From Synechococcus sp. UW140 (GTDB lineage Bacteria; Cyanobacteriota; Cyanobacteriia; PCC-6307; Cyanobiaceae), in NCBI GenBank assembly GCA_945861595.1, contig CAMAVE010000009.1, positions 1 to 42,334 on the forward strand: a DNA stretch of 42,334 nucleotides, read 5' to 3'. Positions 1 through 7,918 of this stretch are shown here, piece after piece. The notes under the pieces are model-generated. The model was given only the letters and a program-made list of their open reading frames with translations, was not told the origin of the DNA and ran no database searches. The position numbers and the translations under genes were made by a program. How positions within the stretch are numbered: the first letter of the stretch is position 1; each line of letters begins with the position of its first letter.

Positions 1-375
1 CACCGGCACGACCGCCACGATCCTGGGACGGGGATCCCAACGCCAGAGCTGGGGGACCATGGCCACCTGGCGCTGATCGCGACCCGCCACCTTGAGGCTG
101 ATGGGCCCGTCCAGCGGGCCCGTGGGGCCGAGCAACAGTCGCAAGGTATGGCCGTCGCCCAGCCAGCTGTGGGCTAACTGCGGCGCCAAAACGCTGCGGC
201 GCTGCAGGCTGGCCCGGTCCATCGGACGGCTGAAGCGCAGGTCCAGGGCCCCGGGGCCGGAACTGGCCAGGGCAGGCTGAACCCGCACCAGGCGGGGCGG
301 ACGCCGCAGCAGGATCTGCTGCTGAACCAGCCCCAACAGACCCGCAGCCGCCAGCAGCCAAGGCCAGGGTTTCAT
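1..375 (-). CDS. Ig-like (SbsA/Big_5-type) domain protein, N-terminal part, cut by window edge
   Basis: The reading frame opens at an ATG that shares bases with the TGA of the upstream DUF1980 gene (ATGA overlap) and stays open to the left edge, giving 125 N-terminal residues. Residues 1-18 (MKPWPWLLAAAGLLGLVQ) form a hydrophobic signal or anchor segment. Around residues 45-90 the pattern LDLRFSRPMDRASL, then a Trp-containing stretch and GDGHTLRLLL, resembles bacterial Ig-like domains of the SbsA/Big_5 type, where a 'F-S-x-P-M-D' motif is common. It is probably an exported or membrane-anchored protein. The tight overlap with the DUF1980/DUF318 permease pair suggests co-transcription. Its function cannot be assigned from this fragment. 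Confidence 0.6.
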   Translation of the reverse strand, partial: MKPWPWLLAAAGLLGLVQQQILLRRPPRLVRVQPALASSGPGALDLRFSRPMDRASLQRRSVLAPQLAHSWLGDGHTLRLLLGPTGPLDGPISLKVAGRDQRQVAMVPQLWRWDPRPRIVAVVPV

Positions 376-1046
376 GCTTCGAAGGGGCGAGCGGGCCTGG
401 CAATCGGCACAATCCGGCTGGGGATGACCATGCTGCGGACCTGGCCGGCGCGCGTCTCCACGCCCATGACGCCCTCAATGGCCAGCCATTGGTCCGCCTG
501 GGGCGGCGGCGAAGATTGGGGCCAGCGCACCGGTAAGGCGATGGGGGTGGCATCGGCGATGCAACAGCGCACCAGCAACCTCGCCAACTGGGGCGGCCCA
601 TCGGGCATGGGCAGCACAAAGCCCTGGATCCGCACGGGATCCCCTTCATAGAGGCGGGGATCCGGTTCCAGCACCAGCAAACGCACCCAGTCGGTGAGGG
701 TGCGCTGGGCTGGGGGCAGCACAAAGCTGAGTTCCTCAGGGGCCAAGGGCTCGCCGCTGCGGTTGGCCGCCAGATCTGAGAAGGAGGGTTGGGGCGGGAT
801 CAGCACCATGGCGATGGCCACCAGTGCCGCCAACAGCCAACTGGCGGCCTCCCGCCTGCGTGGGGCGGTGCGGCTGGGGCGGCCCCGCCAGTCCAGGATC
901 GCCAACCCCAGGAGCAGCACGCCCGTGACCACGATGGCGCCATGGAAGGGGGCCCGCACCAGCAGATTGAGGCGGCCCGTACTGAAACTGATCAGGAGCA
1001 TCGCCCCCCAAAGTCCCAAACAAAGTGAACGCCAGCCCATGGCCAT
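372..1046 (-). CDS. DUF1980 / TIGR03943 family membrane protein (YcgQ-type partner of the DUF318 permease)
   Basis: The protein has 224 residues. There are two hydrophobic segments near the N-terminus (GLWGAMLLISFSTG and AIVVTGVLLLGLAILDW), another at about residues 75-90, then a soluble C-terminal domain. That domain carries the family signature VRIQGFVLP...LLVRCCIADATPIALPV, with its 'R-C-C-x-A-D-A' core. Members of this family sit next to DUF318 permeases (B. subtilis YcgQ/YcgR) and are thought to form a membrane complex, with metal transport suspected. The chosen ATG follows the permease stop by 2 bases and has GGAAG about 8 bases upstream; an in-frame ATG at 1073 would overlap the permease by 25 bases. 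The neighbouring zur and znuA support a metal-related role, but the substrate is unknown. Confidence 0.75.
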   Translation of the reverse strand: MAMGWRSLCLGLWGAMLLISFSTGRLNLLVRAPFHGAIVVTGVLLLGLAILDWRGRPSRTAPRRREAASWLLAALVAIAMVLIPPQPSFSDLAANRSGEPLAPEELSFVLPPAQRTLTDWVRLLVLEPDPRLYEGDPVRIQGFVLPMPDGPPQLARLLVRCCIADATPIALPVRWPQSSPPPQADQWLAIEGVMGVETRAGQVRSMVIPSRIVPIARPARPFEA

Positions 1047-1048
1047 GG

Positions 1049-2035
1049 TTAGAGCTTCCAAAGGTTGATCCACTGGCCGATCAGCAGCACCACCAGGGCC
1101 GTGCTCGCCACCGTGAGTCCAAGGGCCCGGGGCCGCAGCAGGAGGCCAAAGAGGCTGAGCGATTTGAGGTCAATCACGGGCCCCAGCAACAGAAAGGCCA
1201 GCAGGGCCCCCGGGGTGACATGGGCGGCAAACGCCAAGGCCAGGAACGCATCGACGCTGGAGCAGACCGACACCACCACGGCCAGCAGCATCAGGCTCAG
1301 GATCGAGAGGGTGGGCGCATCGCCCACGGCCAGCAACCAGCTGCGGGGCAACAGGGTTTGGACCATCGCGGCAATGGCACAACCCAACACCAACAGAGCC
1401 GCCAGGTTGAGGAACTCCCGCACCCCATGGCCCAGGGCCTCGACCGCCGGCAGCCGCTGTCCGGCCCCAGGCCCGGGGAGCCGCTGCCCCAGGAGCCCGC
1501 TACCCCGCTGCAACAGGGAGACCTCAGCCAATGGCTGATTCAAGCGCCGCTCGGCGAGCAGCTCGGAGGTAAGCAGGTCCTGCTCGGGCAGGAGCCGCAG
1601 AAGCAAGGTCAGCACCAGGGCAATGGCCAGGGCCCCCAGGGGCCGGGCGGCCAGCAGCCAGGGTTGGTCTGGGAAGGCGGCCCAGGTGCTGGCCAACACG
1701 ATCGGATTGAGCACCGGCGCAGCAAACAGGAAGCCGAGGGCCGTGGCCAGCGGTGCTCCCCCCGCCAGCAGGCGCCGGGCCACGGGCACGTTGCCGCACT
1801 CACAGGCCGGCAAGGCAAAGCCCAAAGCCGCCCCGGTGAGGGGGCCCAGCAGGGGATGGGCCGGCAAGCGCTGCAGCCACCGGCCCCCCGGACTGAGCCA
1901 GCGGGCCAGGGAGGCGATCACGACACCGATCACCAGAAATGGCAGGGCCTCAATCATCAGGCCCTGAAAGACCGCCCACATGGTGCCGAGCTTGTCCACG
2001 CCGATCACTGCCTTGCCTGCAGGCCCCCGGGCCAT
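1049..2035 (-). CDS. DUF318/YraQ-family permease (YcgR-type)
   Basis: This is a polytopic membrane protein of 328 residues or fewer, with about eight hydrophobic segments. The diagnostic motif of the DUF318 (COG0701, ArsP-like) permeases is present: PACECGNVPVARRL at about residues 76-89, containing C-E-C-G-N-x-P, followed by GFLFAAPVLNPIV. A second half-repeat appears as SVCSSVDAFLALAF and GPVIDLKSL. Family members move metals or organometals across the inner membrane; the substrate here is not determinable. It precedes the DUF1980 partner by 2 bases and is divergent from zur, with under 100 bases between them. Met19 (position 1981), just before the first transmembrane helix, is an equally reasonable start. 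Confidence 0.8.
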   Translation of the reverse strand: MARGPAGKAVIGVDKLGTMWAVFQGLMIEALPFLVIGVVIASLARWLSPGGRWLQRLPAHPLLGPLTGAALGFALPACECGNVPVARRLLAGGAPLATALGFLFAAPVLNPIVLASTWAAFPDQPWLLAARPLGALAIALVLTLLLRLLPEQDLLTSELLAERRLNQPLAEVSLLQRGSGLLGQRLPGPGAGQRLPAVEALGHGVREFLNLAALLVLGCAIAAMVQTLLPRSWLLAVGDAPTLSILSLMLLAVVVSVCSSVDAFLALAFAAHVTPGALLAFLLLGPVIDLKSLSLFGLLLRPRALGLTVASTALVVLLIGQWINLWKL

Positions 2036-2129
2036 CCCCTTCTAGGTCAGGCCGGCCCTGCGGCCTGCAGATCAGGGCTTGGAGGCTGAAAAGGGCTGCA
2101 TAGGATCACGGGGTCTTCCACGCCAGGCC

Positions 2130-2537
2130 ATGGCCCCGCCGGTCGCCGCAGCAGGCCTCAAGGACAAGCAGGAACGGCTGCTGGACCAGCTACGCCAGGC
2201 GGACACGGAACTCACGGGCCAACAGGTCCATGCCCTGCTGCGCCAGAGCGACCTGCCCATGGGCCTGGCCACGGTGTATCGCCATTTGCGCCTGCTGCAG
2301 CAAAAGGGTCTGGTGCGCTGTCGCCACCTCCCCAACGGCGAGGCGCTCTATGCCCCGACGGAGCGTGATGAGCACCACCTCACCTGCGTCGACTGCGGAG
2401 CCACCACCCTTCTGGAGCAATGCCCCATGCCCGAGGTGCACCTCCATGGCGAGCAGGCTTCCGGCTTCCGGTTGCTGTTCCACACCCTGGAGTTTTTTGG
2501 CCTCTGCAGCGCCTGCCAGGAGCGGCAATCCCCCTAG
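2130..2537 (+). CDS. zur: Fur-family zinc uptake regulator Zur
   Basis: The 135-residue protein has the Fur-family layout. A winged helix holds the recognition region GLATVYRHLRLLQQKGLV (residues 45-62). A metal-binding and dimerisation domain follows, with HH at 82-83, CVDC (C86/C89), His104/His106, His118 and CSAC (C126/C129). The two CxxC pairs form the structural zinc site typical of Zur. It is predicted to repress zinc-uptake genes when zinc-loaded. Assignment to Zur rather than Fur rests on the znuA immediately downstream and the Zur-box-like dyad between them. An upstream in-frame ATG at 2079 adds 17 residues without resemblance to the family, so the later ATG is preferred. Confidence 0.85.
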   Translation: MAPPVAAAGLKDKQERLLDQLRQADTELTGQQVHALLRQSDLPMGLATVYRHLRLLQQKGLVRCRHLPNGEALYAPTERDEHHLTCVDCGATTLLEQCPMPEVHLHGEQASGFRLLFHTLEFFGLCSACQERQSP

Positions 2538-2559
2538 CGGCAGCTGCCAGCCTCATAAG

Positions 2560-2574
2560 CGAGAACGGTTATCA
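2560..2574. promoter_or_regulatory. Zur-box-like operator ahead of znuA
   Basis: CGAGAAC-G-GTTATCA is a 7-1-7 imperfect dyad: the right arm GTTATCA pairs with TGATAAC, which matches 5 of 7 bases of the left arm. Cyanobacterial Zur boxes are commonly written TGATAAT-n-ATTATCA, so the right arm is near-consensus. It lies 23 bases after the zur stop and about 60 bases before the znuA start, where an operator would be expected. The gene assignments on both sides strengthen the call; binding is inferred. Confidence 0.6.
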
Positions 2575-2634
2575 TTTCCAGGCAGTAGCGGTGGCTTTCT
2601 CGCTGCCGCTCCCGCGTCCCTGCTGGTCCATCCC

Positions 2635-3819
2635 GTGCTCCACTCCCCTTTGCGGCGTTTCACCCCGGCCGCTTTCGCCCTGGCAGCCCTGGGGCCGGCC
2701 CTGGCCCTGGCGGCTTGTGGCCCCAGCCGGAGTCCGGAGGTGGTGGCCGCCGATGGGGTGCTCTGTGACCTCACCCAGCGGCTCGCCGGCAGCGACCTCC
2801 AGGTGGCCTGCCTGCTGCAACCCGGCGACGACCCCCACCAGTTCCACCTCACGCCCCAGCAAAGCCAGCAGCTCCGGCGGGCCCAACTGGTGCTGATCAA
2901 CGGCTATGGCCTCACCCCAGCCCTGGAGAAGCAAGCGCAGGCGGTCGCCGTGGCCGAGTTAGCGGTGCCCCACACCCCCAGGCTGGATGCACCGGGACAC
3001 CACTCGGGCGAAGGCCATGAAGCCAAGCCGGGAACGAAGACCCGCGAACCCGGGCCGGAACGCCCCCACGACAACGAGCCCAAGGATCAGCACGACGGTG
3101 AGGCTGCCAGCGGAGCGATCTCGGGCGCTGAGAGCGATCACGAAGCCAGACACCCCCGCGTCAGCCAGCGACAAGCTGGCCACGACGAGGAACCCCACGG
3201 CCATGGCGACCGGGATCCCCATGTCTGGCATGACCCCGCCCAGGCGATCGCCATGGTGCAGCTGGTGGCTCACCAACTCGAAGCCCTCAAACCGCAAGCC
3301 CGCCAACGCATTGCCGGCCGGGCTGCGGCCATGGTGGCCGTGCTCCAGCAGCTCGACCGCTGGAACCGCCAGCAGTTCGCCACCATCCCGGCCCCGCCCA
3401 GCCCCCTGGCCACGGGCCACCGCGCCTTCGCCAGCCTGGCTCGGGCCTACGGCCTGCGGGAATTGCCGGTGGTGGATTCGCTCAGCAGCAGCAAGGCCCT
3501 GCGGCCCCAGGCCTTCGCCGCGGTGATAGCCCAGCTCAAGCGCGACAAGGTCACCACGTTATTTGCCGAAACGCTGCCCGCCAGCAAGTCGCTGCAACGG
3601 ATCAGCGCCCTGAGCGGCGTGCCGATCGCGCCAGCCCCGCTGGTGGCCGATGGCCTGGCCAAGGGGGCTGCCTTGGCCGGGGCCCAGGGCAGCCCAGCCC
3701 AGGGCAGCAGCCTGGTCGCCACCCTCACCACCAACACCTGCCTAATCGTCAACGGCCTCAAGGGCCGCTGTGACCAGGCTGGCCAGCGCCGCGTAGTTCA
3801 GCAATGGGCAAAAATTTAG
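2635..3819 (+). CDS. znuA: ZnuA-type zinc ABC transporter substrate-binding lipoprotein
   Basis: This cluster A-I periplasmic binding protein should deliver Zn2+ to a ZnuBC permease. It begins with a signal peptide ending in a lipobox, LALAAC, so it is probably a lipoprotein. Conserved features follow: GDDPHQFHLTPQQ (first His ligand), a long His/Asp/Glu-rich loop from about residue 115 to 195 that includes HHSGEGHE, HDEEPHGHG and DPHVWHDP (second His), TGHRAFASLARAYGL (third His) and LFAETLPASKSLQ (final acidic ligand region). The frame is open further upstream, but those codons overlap zur. The GTG at 2635 comes just before the signal peptide and gives 394 residues; a TTG at 2650 is possible. 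No znuB or znuC follows, so the permease must be encoded elsewhere. Confidence 0.85.
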   Translation: MLHSPLRRFTPAAFALAALGPALALAACGPSRSPEVVAADGVLCDLTQRLAGSDLQVACLLQPGDDPHQFHLTPQQSQQLRRAQLVLINGYGLTPALEKQAQAVAVAELAVPHTPRLDAPGHHSGEGHEAKPGTKTREPGPERPHDNEPKDQHDGEAASGAISGAESDHEARHPRVSQRQAGHDEEPHGHGDRDPHVWHDPAQAIAMVQLVAHQLEALKPQARQRIAGRAAAMVAVLQQLDRWNRQQFATIPAPPSPLATGHRAFASLARAYGLRELPVVDSLSSSKALRPQAFAAVIAQLKRDKVTTLFAETLPASKSLQRISALSGVPIAPAPLVADGLAKGAALAGAQGSPAQGSSLVATLTTNTCLIVNGLKGRCDQAGQRRVVQQWAKI

Positions 3820-3872
3820 TAATCCCAAGCTTGGGCAATAAACACAAACAGAACCATTTACCAACATCAACA

Positions 3873-5471
3873 ATGAAGATCAAGCTCCTTAGCTTCGGTT
3901 CAACTCTGGCATTGATAGCACTTAATGCCAGCCCAGGCAATTGCGACACGCTCACTAATGCGGAGCTAGGCAAATACTCCAACCAAACACAGTCAACAAG
4001 TATCACACAGTTTTCGGATATTCAGCCTACCGACTGGGCCTACCAATCACTCTCCAATCTATTCGAACGCTATGGCTGCGTGGCTGGTTATCCAAATATA
4101 ACCTTCGAGGGCAAGAAATCAATCACCCGCTTTGAAGCGGCCGCCCTGTTGAACGCCTGCCTAGAGCGTGCCTCCGAGGCGAGTGATCAACTGAAAAAGC
4201 TGACCAAGGAATTCGAAAAGGAACTAGCAATTCTGAAGGGCCGTGTAGACGGGCTTGCTTCCCGAGTAGGCAGCCTAGATGCCAGTCAATTCTCCACAAC
4301 GACGAAACTTTCAGGCCAAGCCACCTATGTCCTTGGCGCAAATATCTTCAGCGGCAATGCCATCAATACGCAGGCAAACACGTTCAACCTCAGTGATGGA
4401 AGCACAATCAACCTGCCCAATGCAACAACCCTTAACTTCGACCTTCAACTGAGCCTTGACACCAGCTTTAGCGGTAAAGACCTGCTCAAAACCATACTTC
4501 GAGCCGGGAACTTTGGATCAAGCGCGTTTGGTGGCTTTCCAGAAGTGCTGGGCCTTTCTACCCTTGAGACGGCCTTTCAAGAAGATGCCGGAGCCAACAT
4601 CATTGGGATCGACAAACTTTACTATCAAGTGCCCTTGGGCCATGGCTTTACAGCAACAGTTGGCCCCCGTGTCGGCCAGGAAGACATGCTTGCGCTATGG
4701 CCAAGCGCCTACCCGGCAGACACAATCCTCAACGCACTCACACTCAACGGTGCACCAGCAGCCTACAATAAAAATCTAGGCGCAGGTGCAGGCATTTGGT
4801 GGCAACAAGATGGCTATAGCGTCAGCGCAAACTATGTCGCTAGCCGTGGCAACATCGCAGCCCAGGGCGATCCTTCGGACACGACTGGAGGAATAGGAAG
4901 CAAAAGCTCTGGGGCAAGCGCAAGCATTCAGATTGGTTACGCAGCTAATCAGTGGGGACTGGCAGCGATTTGGAGCCAAATCCAGCCATTGACAGCCATT
5001 CCAGGCAGCACTCCATTGATTCAAACGAGCACGAATAACTCGAACATCCAAGCCACGACCAATGCCTTTGGCCTCAGTGGCTTCTGGCAGCCATTGCCAA
5101 GTAGCTGGTTGCCATCAATCAGCCTCGGTTGGGGCTTCAACAGCACCTCTTACCAAACGGAGCAACCTGTTACCAGCGTTAGCACAAGTCAATCCTGGAT
5201 GGCAGGCCTGCAATGGAAAGATGTCCTTGCTAAAGGCAACGATTTTGGCATGGCCGTTGGCCAGCCAACGTTTGCCACCGCCTTAACAGGCTCTGCAATC
5301 CCTGACGACGGCAACTTCATCTGGGAATGGTGGTACAAACTACAGATCTCCGACAATATCACCGTGACGCCTGCCTTCATCTACCTAAGCAGACCCCTAG
5401 GACAAAGCACCCCATCTAGCCAAGTCTTTAGCCAGTTCGGCGGCCTTGTCAAAACAAGCTTCAGGTTCTAA
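3873..5471 (+). CDS. SLH-domain OprB-type outer-membrane porin (SomA/SomB-like)
   Basis: The 532-residue protein has a signal peptide (MKIKLLSFGSTLALIALNAS), then an SLH domain (FSDIQPTDWAYQSLSNLFERYG...ITRFEAAALLNACL, about residues 50-110). A short coiled coil (ASDQLKKLTKEFEKELAILKGRV) precedes a beta-barrel starting around TTKLSGQATYVLGANIF and ending in the aromatic terminus FGGLVKTSFRF. Cyanobacterial porins of this type tether the outer membrane to peptidoglycan through SLH and pass small solutes and inorganic ions. The gene is visibly less GC-rich than its neighbours. No Shine-Dalgarno sequence is evident before the ATG. A 12-bp palindrome (CCCAAGCTTGGG, 3824-3835) sits in the 53-base gap after znuA. 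Confidence 0.88.
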   Translation: MKIKLLSFGSTLALIALNASPGNCDTLTNAELGKYSNQTQSTSITQFSDIQPTDWAYQSLSNLFERYGCVAGYPNITFEGKKSITRFEAAALLNACLERASEASDQLKKLTKEFEKELAILKGRVDGLASRVGSLDASQFSTTTKLSGQATYVLGANIFSGNAINTQANTFNLSDGSTINLPNATTLNFDLQLSLDTSFSGKDLLKTILRAGNFGSSAFGGFPEVLGLSTLETAFQEDAGANIIGIDKLYYQVPLGHGFTATVGPRVGQEDMLALWPSAYPADTILNALTLNGAPAAYNKNLGAGAGIWWQQDGYSVSANYVASRGNIAAQGDPSDTTGGIGSKSSGASASIQIGYAANQWGLAAIWSQIQPLTAIPGSTPLIQTSTNNSNIQATTNAFGLSGFWQPLPSSWLPSISLGWGFNSTSYQTEQPVTSVSTSQSWMAGLQWKDVLAKGNDFGMAVGQPTFATALTGSAIPDDGNFIWEWWYKLQISDNITVTPAFIYLSRPLGQSTPSSQVFSQFGGLVKTSFRF

Positions 5472-5507
5472 AGGCATGAATGAACAAAACAGATTTATGG
5501 CCCTGCC

Positions 5508-6455
5508 CTATCTCCTGGCACTGGGATCATCTGTCAATGGCGCACTGGGATCAAGCCCCTCCAGTTCCCCGGCAAACACCCGGCTAGCCGTGATGTCCTC
5601 GGCCTCGATCGTGATCAGGTCCCGCTTGGTGAGACCAGAGCCCATGGCATTGAACAGCCGGTTGGCCTGGCGCATGCGGGCCCGGTCAATGGCATTGCGG
5701 ATCGAGCGGGCATTGGCAAAAAAGGGAAGCAGCATGCGGCGCTGGATGTACTCAGCAAAAACGACCGTGGCCTCCTCGCTGAGTCGATAGTTTTCCCGAG
5801 CTAAAATAAGTTTTGCAATCGCCAGCAATTCCGAAGCGCTGTAGTCGGGGAAATCAATATGATTGGCAACCCGGGAAGACAGCCCTGGGTTGGACTGATA
5901 AAACACATCCATCCGGTCTTTGTAGCCGGCAAAGATCACCACTAGATCCTCCCGATTAGCCTCCATCACCTGGAGCAGGATCTCAATGGCCTCGGCGCCA
6001 TAGTCCCGTTCATTTTCGGGGCGATAGAGGTAATAGGCCTCATCGATGAACAGCACGCCACCCATGGCCTTTTTCAACATCTCCCGGGTCTTGGGGGCCG
6101 TGTGGCCGATGTATTGGCCAACCAGATCATCGCGGGTGGCCGTGACCACATGGCCCTTGCGCACATAGCCCAGCCTATGCAGGATCTTGGACATGCGTTC
6201 GGCCACGGTGGTCTTGCCGGTGCCCGGCCGACCGGTGAACGACATGTGCAAGCTGGGGGCCGTGGTGGCCAAACCCACCTGCTTGCGGGCCCGCTCCACC
6301 ACCAGTAGGGCGGCGATCTCGCGGATCCGAGTCTTCACTGGACGGAGGCCGATCAACTCCTGATCCAGCTGGTCGAGCACCTCCATGACATGGCCGCCCT
6401 CGTAGGCCGCTTTGAGATCAACCGGGGTCAGGTCGTCGCTGATGGCGTCAGCCAT
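5508..6455 (-). CDS. cbbX: CbbX-type Rubisco activase (AAA+)
   Basis: This 315-residue AAA+ ATPase remodels sugar-phosphate-inhibited Rubisco. The N-terminal [12 protein letters not shown]...[16 protein letters not shown] block is typical of CbbX. Walker A is GRPGTGKT (75-82), the pore-loop region is QYIGHTAPK (114-122) and Walker B is VLFIDEAYY (134-142); [18 protein letters not shown] supplies the arginine-finger region. CbbX was defined on red-type form IC/ID Rubisco, but alpha-cyanobacteria with form IA also carry it. The start at MADAISDD matches CbbX N-termini; an ATG at 6479 would overlap acRAF by 14 bases. It is the last gene of the chpX-acRAF-cbbX stretch and converges with the porin gene. 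Confidence 0.88.
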   Translation of the reverse strand: MADAISDDLTPVDLKAAYEGGHVMEVLDQLDQELIGLRPVKTRIREIAALLVVERARKQVGLATTAPSLHMSFTGRPGTGKTTVAERMSKILHRLGYVRKGHVVTATRDDLVGQYIGHTAPKTREMLKKAMGGVLFIDEAYYLYRPENERDYGAEAIEILLQVMEANREDLVVIFAGYKDRMDVFYQSNPGLSSRVANHIDFPDYSASELLAIAKLILARENYRLSEEATVVFAEYIQRRMLLPFFANARSIRNAIDRARMRQANRLFNAMGSGLTKRDLITIEAEDITASRVFAGELEGLDPSAPLTDDPSARR

Positions 6456-6465
6456 TTCCTCGGGA

Positions 6466-6711
6466 TCAGAGCAACCCATCAATCGCCACCGCGAAGGCCT
6501 GGTCGACCTCACCGATGGCGCCATCCTCCTCTTCGGAGCGCAGGGTGATATTCACGTAGGTACGACCAAAGCTGATATCGGGAAAGCGGCTTTGCTGCTC
6601 CGAAAGCGTGTTGAGGCGCTCCAGAAACACCCGGGTGGCTTCGTAATCGCTGAATTCGATCCGGCGCTCAAGCCGATCGGGGCGGGGTCGCTGGGTCCAG
6701 GGCTGCTCCAT
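6466..6711 (-). CDS. acRAF: Pterin-4a-carbinolamine dehydratase-like Rubisco assembly factor
   Basis: The 81-residue protein resembles the pterin-4a-carbinolamine dehydratase fold: [45 protein letters not shown]. In the true enzyme the active site uses an H-H motif around 'HHPxxxxxYNxV'; here the equivalent region reads [14 protein letters not shown], so the catalytic histidines are missing. This fits the alpha-carboxysome Rubisco assembly factor (acRAF), which has the fold but acts as a form IA Rubisco chaperone. Its place 10 bases ahead of cbbX and downstream of the CCM genes supports that role. The length is normal for the family. Confidence 0.85.
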   Translation of the reverse strand: MEQPWTQRPRPDRLERRIEFSDYEATRVFLERLNTLSEQQSRFPDISFGRTYVNITLRSEEEDGAIGEVDQAFAVAIDGLL

Positions 6712-6769
6712 CGCTTGAATTTAGAACTTCGTTGGCTGGGATCTGTTTGCGGGGATCAGCTGACAGGGA

Positions 6770-7918
6770 TCAGCTGGCGGCGCTGAGGCAGTCGGTGCGC
6801 GCTGATGCCAGGCGGGTGGCCCAGGCGCGGGCGTAGGCCTGGTTGGCCGCCTGGGCCTGGGGATCGCCGCTGCCGATCGGGTGGGGGAGGGTGCCAGCGA
6901 TGGCGGCATTGGTGACGCAGAACATCGCCTTCTGGAAACTGGCGCAGATCTTGACGCGCACATCCCCTTCACCACGGCTGCACTGCAGGTACCAATCGTG
7001 CAGCGACTTGGGCAGGTGGCGATACATGTCCTGCATCAACAGGCTGGGGGGAATCCCCGCCCCCATGGTGGGCAGGGGATCGGCGAACAGGGCGCCATAG
7101 GCGAATTGGGCCTGGTCTGGCGAAATCTGCTGGGCCTGGGCGTTGAAGCTAACCGTGCCCAAAAAGGGCATGCCCCGCAGAAACACCGCTTCCACGTAGG
7201 GCACGGCCACATCGACCAGGAAGGTGAGCCCTGCCTCCGGTGGCAACACAGGGAAGCTTTCCAGGCCGATCGTCACCGCATAGGTGATCGGCTTGGCGGC
7301 GGCAGCCACCAGGCCATCCTTGAGAAAGTCGACCACCTGGGCAATCGAGGCCACCCGTCCGTCCCGTTCGGCGGCAGCAAGGTCGATAAAGAGATCACTC
7401 ATCACCCGCCAGAACTGGCCCAGGGCATGGGTGGTGGCAGCGGTGCGGATCAGCTCGGGCAGAAATTGGCGAAACAGGGGATCGAGCAGGCCCAACAGCA
7501 GGTCCTTGCGGCGCTTAGCCTCGATGATCTTTGCGCAGAGATCGGCAAAGGCCTGGGAATCGAGATAGGCGTCGAGGCCACCGGTGCCATGCCAGAGCAT
7601 GGCCTTCATGCAATATTCGGCGTATTCAAAATTAATGCGATCGTGGTTGAGATGGCGCCAGATCTTGGCGGGGTTCAAATCACCATCAAGGAACTTGAAA
7701 ATCGGGAAAGGATTGAGAAACTGATGCTCCGCTTGATAGATCAGGTTGCGGCTGTAGGCATCGAGAACCTCGCCGTAACTTTCCAACACCCCGACCACTT
7801 CCAAGACATGGCCTGGGGTTTCCGCTAACAGGGTTTGACCAGCCAGCAAGCGCCGCTCCAGTTCGGCGGCCGGAGGCATACCGCCCTGGCGAGTGAGGTC
7901 GGCAGAAATCACTGGCAT
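6770..7918 (-). CDS. chpX: CO2 hydration protein ChpX/CupB of the NDH-1 CO2-uptake complex
   Basis: The 382-residue soluble protein matches the ChpX/ChpY (CupB/CupA) family, with FLNPFPIFKFLDGDLNPAKIWRHLNHDRINFEYAEYCMKAMLWHGTGGLDAYLD and a C-terminal THALGQFWRVMSDLFIDLA...AVPYVEAVFLRGMPFLG. These subunits sit on the cytoplasmic face of a specialised thylakoid NDH-1 complex and act as a redox-coupled, zinc-dependent vectorial carbonic anhydrase turning CO2 into HCO3-. The start codon overlaps the ndhD4 stop by one base (TGATG). The ndhF4-ndhD4-chpX order and the association with alpha-cyanobacteria favour CupB, the constitutive low-affinity form; separating CupB from CupA by eye is less certain. 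Confidence 0.9.
   Translation of the reverse strand: MPVISADLTRQGGMPPAAELERRLLAGQTLLAETPGHVLEVVGVLESYGEVLDAYSRNLIYQAEHQFLNPFPIFKFLDGDLNPAKIWRHLNHDRINFEYAEYCMKAMLWHGTGGLDAYLDSQAFADLCAKIIEAKRRKDLLLGLLDPLFRQFLPELIRTAATTHALGQFWRVMSDLFIDLAAAERDGRVASIAQVVDFLKDGLVAAAAKPITYAVTIGLESFPVLPPEAGLTFLVDVAVPYVEAVFLRGMPFLGTVSFNAQAQQISPDQAQFAYGALFADPLPTMGAGIPPSLLMQDMYRHLPKSLHDWYLQCSRGEGDVRVKICASFQKAMFCVTNAAIAGTLPHPIGSGDPQAQAANQAYARAWATRLASARTDCLSAAS

Noticed and set aside
2230-2634. Upstream extension of the znuA frame
   Set aside because: It overlaps most of zur in another frame; the signal peptide begins only after 2635.
5518-5553. 12-bp direct repeat GCACTGGGATCA around the cbbX 3' end
   Set aside because: Two copies 24 bases apart in ordinary coding sequence, with no element boundary or target-site duplication.
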